From Ferrigenium kumadai (GTDB lineage: Bacteria > Pseudomonadota > Gammaproteobacteria > Burkholderiales > Gallionellaceae): a DNA stretch of 64,000 bases. Location of the stretch: positions 124,001 to 188,000 of the forward strand of contig NZ_AP019536.1 of the NCBI RefSeq assembly GCF_018324385.1, in the 5' to 3' direction. Position numbers and translations under genes: made by a program. Positions 1 through 10,308 of the stretch are shown here, one piece after another. Numbering within the stretch: position 1 is the stretch's first letter; the number at the start of each line of letters is the position of its first letter. Below the pieces are notes generated by a model that saw only the letters and a list, made by a program, of their open reading frames with translations, did no database searches and was not told where the DNA came from.

Positions 1-487
1 CAAATCCAGCGCGATCAACACGCTGGCGAACCATGTGCGACTGGCCTATACCAGCAAGACGCCGGGGCGCACCCAGCATCTCAATTACTTTTCGCTGGGA
101 GATGATAATTATCTGGTGGACTTGCCGGGCTACGGCTACGCCAAAGTGCCTCCCGATGTGCAGAAGCATTGGGAAAAGCTGCTGGGTGATTACTTGCAAA
201 CCCGCGAGGAGTTGGCAGGCCTGGTGGTCATCATGGACTCGCGCCATCCGCTGACGGCGCTGGACGAAGGCATGCTGGACTGGTTCGCTCCCACCGGCAA
301 ACCGGTGCATGTGCTGCTGACCAAGTCGGACAAGCTCAGCCGCCAGCAGGCGACCAAGACACTGAATAGCGTAAAATCCTACCTGAACGAGCATTTCCCG
401 AACTGTTCCGTGCAACTGTTTTCCAGCCTGAAGAAGCAGGGGACGGAAGAGGCAGAGGCGGTGATCGCGGGTTGGCTCAAGGAATGA
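1..487 (+). CDS. engB: Ribosome biogenesis GTPase EngB/YsxC (5' truncated by window)
   Basis: A circularly simple Era/TrmE-class GTPase that assists assembly of the large ribosomal subunit. The reading frame is open from base 2, so the start lies upstream of the window; the first residues visible (KSSAINTLA) are the tail of the G1 P-loop. Further motifs are the G3 [10 protein letters not shown]4 TKSD and a G5-like SSLKKQG near the C-terminus. About 161 codons are present, so roughly the first 30-40 residues are missing. It precedes a structured leader and hemB on the same strand, an arrangement common in betaproteobacteria. Identity is very secure. Confidence 0.95.
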   Translation, partial: KSSAINTLANHVRLAYTSKTPGRTQHLNYFSLGDDNYLVDLPGYGYAKVPPDVQKHWEKLLGDYLQTREELAGLVVIMDSRHPLTALDEGMLDWFAPTGKPVHVLLTKSDKLSRQQATKTLNSVKSYLNEHFPNCSVQLFSSLKKQGTEEAEAVIAGWLKE

Positions 488-493
488 CAGACA

Positions 494-575
494 AAAAAAT
501 GCCCCTGAACCAAAGGGGAAGGTCAGGGGCAAAGTCTTAACATGGTTAAGACACACGCTCAGGGAGGAGAAACGT
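494..575 (+). ncRNA. hemB-RNA-like structured leader between engB and hemB
   Basis: Two stem-loops sit back to back. The first pairs 501-511 with 521-530 (GCCCCTGAACC with GGTCAGGGGC, one bulge, purine-rich loop); the second pairs 534-541 with 545-552 (GTCTTAAC / GTTAAGAC, perfect). A purine-rich AGGGAGGAGAAAC follows. This layout and position match what I recall of the hemB RNA motif, a conserved betaproteobacterial structure described upstream of hemB. On the opposite strand the first stem is followed by a run of seven T, so it could instead be a minus-strand terminator or a free-standing small RNA. Structure is seen; the motif assignment is by recall and position. Confidence 0.6.
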
Positions 576-640
576 GGAATGATTCATCATCATTCACGCA
601 ATCAGATAAGCCGTTTCTAAAATAGTTCCAAAGAAAATAA

Positions 641-2248
<1,608 letters not shown>

Positions 2249-2256
2249 CGGTAAAG

Positions 2257-4566
2257 TCAGAGCAACTGGTCCTTGACGGTTTCTGCCGGCTTGCTGTCTT
2301 CTGTCGGCGGGGGTAGTGGTTGTTCAGCCGGAACGTTTTCCTGGTAGAAGTACTCGACCAGCGGGCCGTTCTCGTCGCGGTGCCCGGCTTCATTGATGCG
2401 CGCGGCGACCATGTTTTCCGGCATGGCATAAGTGGCCTGGGGTACATCCTTGAGGACTTTACCCATGTAGTCGATCCACATCGGCAATGCAGCGCCCCCG
2501 CCGGTTTCCTTGTCGCCGAGGCTGCGCGGCTGGTCGAAACCAATCCAGGAAATACCGACCACAGTGGGCTGGAAGCCACAGAACCATGCATCAACCGATT
2601 CACTGGTAGTGCCGGTCTTTCCCGCCAGATCGTCGCGGCCGAGTTGCATGGCGCGTATCGCGGTGCCATGCCGCACCACGTCCTGCATCATGCTCACCAT
2701 GGTGTAGGCGTTGCGCACATCGATGACCTGTTCCGCGCCCTCTCCTGCAATGACCGGCGTGGTCGTGCTCAGTACGTTGCCGCGCGCGTCTTCGATGCGC
2801 TGGATGAAATAAGGCGTGACGCGGAAACCGCCGTTGGCGAACACCGAATAGCCCGTCAGCATTTGCATGGGGGTCACGGAGCCCGCACCCAGCGCCATGG
2901 TCAGGTAGGGTGGGTGTTTGTCGGCCTCGAAGCCGAACTTGGTGATGTAGTCCTGGGCGTATTGCGGAGTAATGGACTGCAGGATACGGATGGAGACCAG
3001 GTTCTTGGATTTGGTCAGCGCTTTGCGCATGCGCATCGGCCCGTCGTATGTGCCGTCGTAATTTTTCGGCTGCCAGGGTTCGCTGCCGGTCTGTTCGGCA
3101 TCGAAGGTCAGCGGCGCATCGTTGATGATGGTCGCGGGCGTGAATCCCTTTTCCAAGGCGGCGGAATAGATGAATGGCTTGAAGCTGGAGCCGGGTTGGC
3201 GCCACGCCTGGGTGATGTGGTTGAACTGGGTGCGGTTGAAATCGAATCCGCCGACCAGGGAGTAGATTGCGCCACTGCGGGGATCGCCGGAAACGAAGGC
3301 GGCTTCCACCTGCGGCAGCTGGCTGATTTGCCAGATACCCTTTTCGTCCTTTTGCAGCCGGATGATCGAGCCGGGATTGATGCGCTGGTTCAGCGCGACC
3401 TTGTCGCTCAAGGCTCGCTGTGCAAAGCGCAGGCCTTCGCCGCTGACTTCGGTGATCTCTCCGCCCTTGCCATAGGCACGAACCAGTTTGGGCGAGGCGG
3501 CCAGTACGACGGCGGGGATCAGATCGTCGCTGTCGCTGAATTCCTGCAGTGCTTCATCCAGCTGCTCTTCGCCGCTGCCGTTGCGCAAGTCGACAAAGCC
3601 TTCCGGGCCGCGGTAGCCGTGGCGGCGGTCATAATCCAGCACACCCTTGCGTACCGCCTGATAGGCAGCGAGCTGGTCCTGTTGCCGAATGGTGGTGTAC
3701 ACCTTGAATCCCTGCGTATAGGCGTCGTCCTGATATCGGTCATAGATAGCCTGGCGCACCATTTCCGCGATGTAGTCCGATTTGACGCCGAATTCCTGAC
3801 TGCCGCGCTTGGCTACGATGGGTTGTTGCTGGGCGAGTTGAAATTGCTCGTCGTTGATGAAATTCAGTTCGTGCATGCGGCGCAGAACGTAGAGCTGGCG
3901 CAGCTTGGCGCGTTTCGGGTTGACGACGGGGTTGTAGGAGGAGGGGGCCTTGGGTAATCCCGCGAGCATGGCAGCCTCGGCGACGGTGACCTGGCTGAGC
4001 GGTTTGCCGAAATAGATCTGGGCGGCGGCGGCGAAACCGTAGGCGCGTTGGCCAAGATAGATCTGGTTGAAGTAGAGCTGCAGGATCTCGTCTTTGCTCA
4101 GGTTGTGCTCGATCTTGAATGCGAGCAACACTTCATTGAATTTGCGAGTCAGGGTTTTTTCCTTGGACAGGAAAAAATTGCGTGCCACCTGCATGGTGAT
4201 CGTGCTTGCGCCCTGTTTCGCGCCGCCGGAGGTGAAGTTGGAAATCGCCGCGCGCAGGACGCCCATGTAATCCACGCCGCCATGCTGGTAGAAGCGGTCA
4301 TCTTCTGCGGCCAGGATGGCTTGCTTCATGACCGTGGGCACTTCGGATATCTTGACCACGGCGCGCCGTTCCTCGCCAAATTCACCGAGCAGGGCACCTT
4401 CCGCGCTGTAAACGCGCAAGGGGATCTTGGGGCGGTAGTCGGTAAGCACTTCCAGCGAGGGCAGGGTCGGATAGGCCAGCATCACCGCCAAGCCGAGCAA
4501 TATGGCGGGAAGCATGAGCAGGGCCAGTGTGACGAGGACCGGGAGAAGCAAACGACGGGAGGGCAT
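2257..4566 (-). CDS. mrcA: Penicillin-binding protein 1A, bifunctional transglycosylase/transpeptidase
   Basis: Class A penicillin-binding protein that polymerises glycan strands and cross-links peptides in the periplasm. One N-terminal membrane anchor covers about residues 8-32. The GT51 domain follows with catalytic Glu88 in AAEDDRFYQHGGVD and the QGASTITMQVARN motif. The transpeptidase domain has the nucleophile Ser460 in PGSSFKPF, a KSKN motif and GKTGTTSES. At 769 residues it is full length. The gene is divergent from pilM, a conserved neighbourhood in beta- and gammaproteobacteria, and shares its message with the small gene that follows. Confidence 0.96.
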   Translation of the reverse strand: MPSRRLLLPVLVTLALLMLPAILLGLAVMLAYPTLPSLEVLTDYRPKIPLRVYSAEGALLGEFGEERRAVVKISEVPTVMKQAILAAEDDRFYQHGGVDYMGVLRAAISNFTSGGAKQGASTITMQVARNFFLSKEKTLTRKFNEVLLAFKIEHNLSKDEILQLYFNQIYLGQRAYGFAAAAQIYFGKPLSQVTVAEAAMLAGLPKAPSSYNPVVNPKRAKLRQLYVLRRMHELNFINDEQFQLAQQQPIVAKRGSQEFGVKSDYIAEMVRQAIYDRYQDDAYTQGFKVYTTIRQQDQLAAYQAVRKGVLDYDRRHGYRGPEGFVDLRNGSGEEQLDEALQEFSDSDDLIPAVVLAASPKLVRAYGKGGEITEVSGEGLRFAQRALSDKVALNQRINPGSIIRLQKDEKGIWQISQLPQVEAAFVSGDPRSGAIYSLVGGFDFNRTQFNHITQAWRQPGSSFKPFIYSAALEKGFTPATIINDAPLTFDAEQTGSEPWQPKNYDGTYDGPMRMRKALTKSKNLVSIRILQSITPQYAQDYITKFGFEADKHPPYLTMALGAGSVTPMQMLTGYSVFANGGFRVTPYFIQRIEDARGNVLSTTTPVIAGEGAEQVIDVRNAYTMVSMMQDVVRHGTAIRAMQLGRDDLAGKTGTTSESVDAWFCGFQPTVVGISWIGFDQPRSLGDKETGGGAALPMWIDYMGKVLKDVPQATYAMPENMVAARINEAGHRDENGPLVEYFYQENVPAEQPLPPPTEDSKPAETVKDQLL

Positions 4567-4629
4567 GTGCAGTTGTCCGAGAAGATGTAATGATGGTATG
4601 GTGCAGCCGTTGGGATTATATCGGCTCTC

Positions 4630-4638
4630 TGTGGATAA
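4630..4638 (-). promoter_or_regulatory. Perfect DnaA box in the mrcA-pilM intergenic region
   Basis: TGTGGATAA is the reverse complement of TTATCCACA, the strongest DnaA-box sequence. It lies alone between the divergent mrcA and pilM genes, about 20 bases upstream of the candidate pilM -35 element. A single 9-mer can occur by chance in 64 kb, so function is uncertain. Confidence 0.3.
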
Positions 4639-4657
4639 ATAACCCCCTCGAAATGTC

Positions 4658-4686
4658 TTTACACGATTTATGGTTGTTGCTAGGAT
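4658..4686 (+). promoter_or_regulatory. Candidate sigma-70 promoter for the pilMNOPQ operon
   Basis: TTTACA (4658-4663) is followed after exactly 17 bases by TAGGAT (4681-4686), 38 bases before the pilM start codon. The -35 matches consensus at five of six positions and the -10 at four of six. It is the best-spaced pair I see in this divergent intergenic region. Confidence 0.5.
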
Positions 4687-4723
4687 TTAAACCACTTTAA
4701 TACGAAAGAGCTCTAAGCGGCCT

Positions 4724-5824
4724 ATGCCTAAAGTAAATTTCGACATCCCATTGGACTTTTTGCATACAGCGACCCCACCCTTGATAGGCGTGGATATCTG
4801 TTCGTCTTCGGTCAAGATGGTCGAGTTGAGTGAGGTGCCGAAGAAGGGTGGGTACGTAGTAGAGCGTTATGCAATCGAGCCCTTGCCGAAAGATGCCGTC
4901 ACCGATGGCAACATCAACAATCTGGATGCTGTTGCTGAAAGTCTCCAGCGCGCCTGGAAGCGCTTGGGTAGCCGCATCAGGAACGTCAGCTTGGCACTTC
5001 CCGCCGCTGCGGTGATTACCAAGAAAATCTTCTTGCCCGCTGGTTTGCGCGAAGAGGATCTGGAGTATCAGGTTGAATCCGAGGCCAACCAGTACATCCC
5101 TTTTGCGCTGGAAGAGGTCAATCTCGATTTTCAGGTGATCGGCCCCGCTCCGAACAATCCCGAAGAAGTTGAAGTGTTGCTGGCGGCTTCGCGCAAGGCG
5201 AATGTCGAGGACCGCGTTGCGGCTGCTCAGGTCGTCGGGCTGAAAGCCGTGGTCATGGATGTCGAGACGTATGCCGCCGAAATGGCGTTCGACCAGATTA
5301 GCGCGCAGTTGCCGGACGGTGCGGTGGATAAATGCGTGGCGCTGATCGACATCGGGGCAACGGTGATGAATGTCAATGTGCTGCGCAATGGGCAATCGGT
5401 ATATACGAGAGACCAGCAGATCGGGGGAAGTCAGCTGACCCAGCAGATCCAGGCAATGTTCGGTTTGTCTGCCGAGGAGGCCGAATCGGCCAAGCGGAAT
5501 GGCGGGCTGCCGGATAACTACGAGAGCGATGTTTTGTCGCCCTTCCGCGAGAACGTGGTGATGGAAATCGCCCGCGCATTGCAGTTCTTCTTTACCTCGA
5601 CGCAATACAATGAAGTGGACTACATCGTGCTTGCCGGCGGCTGCGCGGTGTTGCCTGGTCTGGACGATGCTGTGGCGACCAGGACGCAGGTGAGCACCAT
5701 GGTGGCGAACCCGTTCGCCCTGATGACATTGTCGAGTCGCATCAAGCCACGCCAGTTGCAGACTGATGCGCCGTCCCTGATCGTTGCCTGCGGATTGGCA
5801 ATGCGGAGGTTTGACCCATCATGA
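4724..5824 (+). CDS. pilM: Type IV pilus assembly protein PilM
   Basis: Cytoplasmic actin/FtsA-like ATPase that forms the inner ring of the type IV pilus alignment complex by gripping the N-terminus of PilN. The protein has 366 residues, close to the usual 350-360. Nucleotide-fold signatures are LIGVDICSSSVKMVEL near residue 20, ALIDIGATVMNVNVL near 205 and YIVLAGGCAVLPGL near 300. It is the first gene of a compact pilMNOPQ operon; its stop overlaps the pilN start by four bases. It is divergent from mrcA, as in Pseudomonas and Neisseria relatives. Confidence 0.95.
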   Translation: MPKVNFDIPLDFLHTATPPLIGVDICSSSVKMVELSEVPKKGGYVVERYAIEPLPKDAVTDGNINNLDAVAESLQRAWKRLGSRIRNVSLALPAAAVITKKIFLPAGLREEDLEYQVESEANQYIPFALEEVNLDFQVIGPAPNNPEEVEVLLAASRKANVEDRVAAAQVVGLKAVVMDVETYAAEMAFDQISAQLPDGAVDKCVALIDIGATVMNVNVLRNGQSVYTRDQQIGGSQLTQQIQAMFGLSAEEAESAKRNGGLPDNYESDVLSPFRENVVMEIARALQFFFTSTQYNEVDYIVLAGGCAVLPGLDDAVATRTQVSTMVANPFALMTLSSRIKPRQLQTDAPSLIVACGLAMRRFDPS

Positions 5825-6411
5825 TACGCATCAATTTATTGCCGCATCGGGCCGAGAAGCGTCGTGCCCGCCAGATCCAGTTTGCTGCCCTCAGTCTGAT
5901 TTCAGTGGTGCTGGGCGCCTTGCTGGTGGGGTTTGTGCATGTTGCAATCGGTACGCAGATCTCCTATCAGGAGAGGCGAAACGAGTATCTAAAGCAGGAA
6001 ACAGCGGTGCTGGACAGGCAGATCGCCGAAATCAAAAAACTCCGCGAGCAGACACAGTCCCTGCTGGCGCGCAAGAATGTCGTGGAAAACCTGCAAAGCA
6101 CACGTTCCGATGTGGTGCACCTGTTTGACCAGATGTTGCGTATCTTGCCGGATGGGGTTTATCTCAAGACGCTCAGGCAGACCGGCAACAGAATCGCTTT
6201 GGTTGGTTATGCACAATCCAATGCGCGTATTTCCACCCTGATGCGTGCGATTGAGGACTCGCCCTGGCTGGATTCGCCGTCATTGGTTGAAATACATGCG
6301 ACCAGTGCGGGTGGTGCGCGTGTCAGCGAATTCACCCTGATGTTCAATTTGACCAAGACTCAGGATGCAACAGGGGGAACCCCTGTTAAGCCAGCTGGCG
6401 CAAAGGGTTAG
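5821..6411 (+). CDS. pilN: Type IV pilus assembly protein PilN
   Basis: Bitopic inner-membrane protein of the pilus alignment subcomplex. The N-terminus MIRINLLPHR carries the INLLP peptide that docks into PilM. One membrane helix covers about residues 22-45, followed by a periplasmic coiled-coil (heptad-rich, residues 45-90) and a small ferredoxin-like domain. The ATG overlaps the end of pilM (ATGA type), implying translational coupling. The 196-residue length is normal. Confidence 0.94.
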   Translation: MIRINLLPHRAEKRRARQIQFAALSLISVVLGALLVGFVHVAIGTQISYQERRNEYLKQETAVLDRQIAEIKKLREQTQSLLARKNVVENLQSTRSDVVHLFDQMLRILPDGVYLKTLRQTGNRIALVGYAQSNARISTLMRAIEDSPWLDSPSLVEIHATSAGGARVSEFTLMFNLTKTQDATGGTPVKPAGAKG

Positions 6412-6416
6412 ATGCC

Positions 6417-7037
6417 ATGATGATAAATTTGGATGAGCTGAAAAATCTGAACCCCAAGAATCCCGGCGCATGGCCTTGGCTGGCAAAGATCATTGCGTTT
6501 GTCTCGCTGTTTTTAGGTGTGGTGATTGCCGGAGCGCTGTTTGATTGGCAGGGGCAGTGGGAGACTTTGCATGCGATCAAGCATGAGGAAGAGCAGCTCA
6601 AGGAAACCTTCCTGGCGAAGAAAAAAGAAGCAATCAACCTGGACTTGATCAAGAAGCAGCTTACGGAAACGCAGGAGTCCTTCGGGGCGCTGCTCAAACA
6701 ATTGCCCAGCAAATCCGAGATGGATGCGCTGCTGACAGACATCAACCAGGCGGGGCTGGGGCGGGGATTGCAGTTCGAACTATTCCGTCCTGGCGGCGAG
6801 ACGGTGAACGGTGCGTTTGCCGAACAGCCGATCACAATCAAAGTGACGGGCAATTACGACGATCTCGGCAAGTTTGCCAGCGACATCTCGATGTTGCCGC
6901 GTATCGTGACGCTTAATGAAATTGCGATCACCCCAACTGGCTCGGTGCTGTCCTTGGATGCTATCGCGAAAACTTTCCGTTATCTGGACGAGGCGGAAGT
7001 GGCGGCCCAGAAGAAGTCTGCGGGAGCGAAGAAATGA
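6417..7037 (+). CDS. pilO: Type IV pilus assembly protein PilO
   Basis: Second bitopic protein of the alignment complex; PilN and PilO pair through their periplasmic coiled coils and ferredoxin-like domains. The protein has 206 residues with one membrane helix at about 22-44, a charged coiled coil (KHEEEQLKETFLAKKKEA) and a C-terminal alpha/beta domain. Two adjacent ATG codons (6417 and 6420) are possible starts. It lies 5 bases after pilN and overlaps pilP by four bases. Confidence 0.94.
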   Translation: MMINLDELKNLNPKNPGAWPWLAKIIAFVSLFLGVVIAGALFDWQGQWETLHAIKHEEEQLKETFLAKKKEAINLDLIKKQLTETQESFGALLKQLPSKSEMDALLTDINQAGLGRGLQFELFRPGGETVNGAFAEQPITIKVTGNYDDLGKFASDISMLPRIVTLNEIAITPTGSVLSLDAIAKTFRYLDEAEVAAQKKSAGAKK

Positions 7038-7543
7038 GGCTCATTCATCTTATGTTAGCTTCGATGCTGTTGGCGGGTTGCGGCGGAGAGGAGTTCCAGG
7101 ACCTGCGTGATTTCGTCAAGAATGCGGGAGCGGATATGCGCGGCAAGATTGCGCCGCCGCCGGAAGTGAAGCCTTATGAGCCCTTCGTCTACAACAATGA
7201 AGCGAATCTGCCTGACCCATTCAAGCCGCGTAAGCCTGAGTTGCGTGCTGGTGGGCGTGCCGGCCTGAACCAGCCCGACCTGGAGCGCCCCAAGGAGGCG
7301 TTGGAGGAGTTCCCGCTGGAAGGGCTGAAGATGGTTGGCTATCTGTACCAGAACAAGGTCGGGTATGCGGTGATTCGTGCTCCGGATGGCAAGCTGCATC
7401 GTGTCAAGGCCGGCAATTATGTGGGCCTGAATTTTGGCCTGATACAGGAAGTGACTGACACGGAAGTGGTAATCAAAGAGATGGTGCAAGACAGTGCCGG
7501 CGATTGGTCCGAGCGCATGAGCAGCTTGCAACTAATGGAATGA
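7034..7543 (+). CDS. pilP: Type IV pilus assembly lipoprotein PilP
   Basis: Inner-membrane lipoprotein that links the PilN/PilO complex to the PilQ secretin. The signal peptide ends in the lipobox LLAGC, so Cys16 would be lipidated. A proline-rich linker (about 35-75) contains a DPFKPRK-type segment, and the C-terminus is the HR/beta-sandwich domain that binds PilQ (LEGLKMVGYL... VKAGNYVGLNFG). The 169-residue length is typical. It overlaps pilO by four bases and is followed by pilQ after an 18-base gap. Confidence 0.94.
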   Translation: MRLIHLMLASMLLAGCGGEEFQDLRDFVKNAGADMRGKIAPPPEVKPYEPFVYNNEANLPDPFKPRKPELRAGGRAGLNQPDLERPKEALEEFPLEGLKMVGYLYQNKVGYAVIRAPDGKLHRVKAGNYVGLNFGLIQEVTDTEVVIKEMVQDSAGDWSERMSSLQLME

Positions 7544-7561
7544 TTCGGCGGGGGAGTAAAT

Positions 7562-9631
7562 ATGAAACGGTTTAGTTACGTGGTCACGGGTATGGTTCGT
7601 TTGTTGGGTGTGCTTGTCGCCTTTGGCGCGTTGAGTGCGCATGCGCAGACCGCTGCGCAGAACAGCATTACCGCGCTGAACGTCAGCAGCGCCGACAGTG
7701 GGACAACGGTCATCAAGGTTGAATTGGCGCAGCCGTTGGCCAATCCGCCGGCCGGGTTCACGATCAACACTCCGCCGCGTATCGCTTTTGATTTCCCCAA
7801 TACGGCTAATGGACTGGGAAAATCGGTGCAGGAATTCGCCGAGGGAGATTTGCGCAGTGCCAATATCGTCCAGGCCGGAAATCGCACCCGGCTGGTGATC
7901 AATCTCCATCAGATGCTTGCTTACGACACCAAGATCGATGGCAATACCCTGTTGATTACTTTGCAGGGCAAGGCTGTGGCTGCGGCCCCGGTGGTTACCA
8001 GTTCGCGTTTTGCCGAGGCGAAGAAGGGTGCGCAACAGCATAGTCTGAGGGACGTCGACTTCCGCCGCGGGAAGAACGGCGAAGGGCGTATCCAGGTCGA
8101 CCTTTCCGATCCGGGGGTCGGGATCGATATACGCCAACAGGGTACAACGCTGATTGTTGACTTCCTCAAAACCAGCCTGCCGCGCAATCTGCAGCGCAAA
8201 CTGGACGTGGTCGATTTCGCCACTCCGGTGCAGGGCGTGGACACCTTTGCACAGGGCGACAATGTGCGCATGGTGATCGAGCCCAAAGGCCTTTGGGAGC
8301 ATGCCGCTTATCAGACCGACAATAAATTCATCGTGGAGGTGAAGCCGGTTGCCGACGATCCCAACAAGCTGGTGAAGGGCGGTCAAGCGGGCTATGCCGG
8401 CGAAAAGCTGACCCTCAACTTCCAGAAGATCGATGTCCGCGAGGCGTTGAACGTGATTGCAGACTTCACCGAGTTGAACATGGTGATCAGCGATACCGTG
8501 AGCGGCAATCTCACGCTGCGCCTGAAGGATGTGCCATGGGATCAGGCTCTGGACATCATTCTGCAGAGCCGTGGTCTGGATATGCGCAAGAACGGCAACG
8601 TGATCCAGGTGGCGCCACGCGAGGAACTCGCCGCCAAGGAGAAGATAGATCTGGCCGCGCGCCAGGAAATCTCCGACCTGGAAGAGTTGCGCACGGAAAG
8701 CTTCCAGTTGAGTTACCAGAAGGGCGATGCGATGGTGGCTCTCCTGGCTAGCGACAAGCAGCGCATCCTGTCCAAACGCGGCAGCGCGGTGGTGGATCCG
8801 CGTACTAATACCCTGTTCATCCAGGACACACCTTCGCGTCTGGAAGAGGCGCGCAAGCTGATCAAGCAGATCGATGTGCCGGTGCGCCAAGTAATGATCG
8901 AGGCCCGGATCGTCGAGGCGTCGGACAAGTTCGGCAGGAATCTTGGCGTGAAACTGGGCTACACCGGTCCAGGGGCTGTTCCGGGCGGCGGTTTTGCTGT
9001 AGGCAGTAACACGCCGACTGCTACGCGTGCCACGCTCAACGGCTCGAATGTCAATCTTCCCGCTGCCGGTGCGGCCGGAACTTTCTCGATGATTCTGTTC
9101 AATGCCGCGGCGACCAAATTCCTCAATCTTGAGTTGACGGCGCTGGAAACGGATAGCATGGGCAAGATCATTTCCAGTCCGCGTGTAGTAACGGCAGATC
9201 AAGTCGAGGCGAACATTGAGCAGGGCACGGAAGTGCCGTATCAGCAGGCATCCAGTAGCGGTGCGACCACGACCGCATTCAAGAAGGCGACCCTGAGCCT
9301 CAAGGTCAAACCGCAGATCACGCCGGATGACAACGTCATGATGGATGTGAATGTCACCAAGGATTCGGTAGGCGCAACCACGTTTAACGGCGTTCCGACG
9401 ATAGACACTAACAAGGTTACGACCCAGGTTCTGGTGGAAAACGGCGGAACGGTGGTGATCGGCGGTGTGTATGCGCAGACCGATACGACAACGGTCAACA
9501 AGGTGCCTATGCTCGGCGATGTCCCGGTGTTGGGCAGCTTGTTCAGGAATACCAACCGCATCGACAACAAGAGCGAGTTGCTGATCTTCATCTCGCCCAA
9601 GATCATGAAGGACGCTCTGAACCTGCGTTGA
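7562..9631 (+). CDS. pilQ: Type IV pilus outer-membrane secretin PilQ
   Basis: Multimeric outer-membrane channel through which the pilus fibre exits. The 689-residue protein has a Sec signal peptide ending near AHAQ (about 30), two AMIN domains (about 35-130 and 155-250) that bind peptidoglycan, an STN/N0-like domain (about 285-355, LNFQKIDVREALNVIADFTE), an N1 domain, and a secretin pore (about 420-685) with the signatures GKIISSPRVVTADQVEANI and GGTVVIGGVY. GGGGAG lies 7 bases before the ATG. It is the last gene of the operon and is followed by a strong terminator. Confidence 0.95.
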   Translation: MKRFSYVVTGMVRLLGVLVAFGALSAHAQTAAQNSITALNVSSADSGTTVIKVELAQPLANPPAGFTINTPPRIAFDFPNTANGLGKSVQEFAEGDLRSANIVQAGNRTRLVINLHQMLAYDTKIDGNTLLITLQGKAVAAAPVVTSSRFAEAKKGAQQHSLRDVDFRRGKNGEGRIQVDLSDPGVGIDIRQQGTTLIVDFLKTSLPRNLQRKLDVVDFATPVQGVDTFAQGDNVRMVIEPKGLWEHAAYQTDNKFIVEVKPVADDPNKLVKGGQAGYAGEKLTLNFQKIDVREALNVIADFTELNMVISDTVSGNLTLRLKDVPWDQALDIILQSRGLDMRKNGNVIQVAPREELAAKEKIDLAARQEISDLEELRTESFQLSYQKGDAMVALLASDKQRILSKRGSAVVDPRTNTLFIQDTPSRLEEARKLIKQIDVPVRQVMIEARIVEASDKFGRNLGVKLGYTGPGAVPGGGFAVGSNTPTATRATLNGSNVNLPAAGAAGTFSMILFNAAATKFLNLELTALETDSMGKIISSPRVVTADQVEANIEQGTEVPYQQASSSGATTTAFKKATLSLKVKPQITPDDNVMMDVNVTKDSVGATTFNGVPTIDTNKVTTQVLVENGGTVVIGGVYAQTDTTTVNKVPMLGDVPVLGSLFRNTNRIDNKSELLIFISPKIMKDALNLR

Positions 9632-9650
9632 ATTTCGCAGGCTGATCGAC

Positions 9651-9682
9651 GAAAGCCCGGCCGAGTCCGGGCTTTCGTTTTT
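9651..9682 (+). terminator. Intrinsic terminator after pilQ
   Basis: A perfect 10-bp stem, GAAAGCCCGG (9651-9660) with CCGGGCTTTC (9667-9676), closes a 6-base loop and is followed by G and five T. It lies 20 bases after the pilQ stop and separates the pilus operon from aroK. Confidence 0.9.
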
Positions 9683-9694
9683 ATATCGTTTACA

Positions 9695-10294
9695 ATGTGC
9701 GGCATGCAAAACAGTCAAGAGAACAGCGTCCAGGAGAGCTGTCGCCGGGATGGCAATCGCAAGTGCCGCTCCGGCAACCTGATCCTGGTGGGGATGATGG
9801 GATCGGGGAAAACCACAATGGGACGAACCTTGGCCAAGCATCTGGGCAAGACCTTTGTGGACAGCGATGAGGAAATCCAGAAGCGTACCGGGGTGACCAT
9901 TCCGCATATATTCGATATCGAGGGCGAGGCCGGGTTTCGCCAGCGCGAGACCGCCGTCATCAGCGACCTGGTCGGGGGCGAAAATATGGTGCTGGCGACG
10001 GGCGGAGGTGCGGTGCTGGCGGAGCAGAACCGAGCGGTATTGCAGCAGAACGGCATCGTCATATACTTGAAAGCAAACGTCCATGATCTGTGGCTTCGCA
10101 CAAGGCACGACCGCAACCGTCCGCTGCTGCAGACCGGCGATCCATACGCCAAGCTGACCGACTTGTTCCAGCAGCGCGACCCCCTGTACCGGGAAGTGGC
10201 GGATATCGTCATCCAGAGCGGCAAGCAGAGCGTGCATTCCCTCATGCTCCAGTTGGTGGGCGAAATCGAGACATACAGAGAGACCAGACAATAA
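9695..10294 (+). CDS. aroK: Shikimate kinase
   Basis: Phosphorylates shikimate at the 3-OH with ATP in aromatic amino acid synthesis. Motifs: P-loop GMMGSGKTT (residues 33-41), shikimate-binding DSDEEIQ, FRQRET and ATGGGAV, and the lid RHDRNRPLL. The reading frame gives 199 residues, with about 25 more than usual before the P-loop; ATG at 9704 is a second possible start, and neither has a clear ribosome binding site. It sits close behind the pilQ terminator, so it needs its own promoter, perhaps using TACAAT at 9690. aroB follows after 14 bases. Confidence 0.93.
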   Translation: MCGMQNSQENSVQESCRRDGNRKCRSGNLILVGMMGSGKTTMGRTLAKHLGKTFVDSDEEIQKRTGVTIPHIFDIEGEAGFRQRETAVISDLVGGENMVLATGGGAVLAEQNRAVLQQNGIVIYLKANVHDLWLRTRHDRNRPLLQTGDPYAKLTDLFQQRDPLYREVADIVIQSGKQSVHSLMLQLVGEIETYRETRQ

Positions 10295-10308
10295 GTGACC
10301 AGAAGATC

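Noticed and set aside
4567-4723. Possible origin of replication near the DnaA box at 4630
   Set aside because: Only one box is present, with no AT-rich unwinding region and no dnaA, dnaN or gidA gene nearby.
7532-10291. Open frame of 919 codons antisense to pilQ and aroK
   Set aside because: It lies entirely over well supported genes, has no ribosome binding site or recognisable domain, and is a shadow caused by the codon bias of the plus strand.
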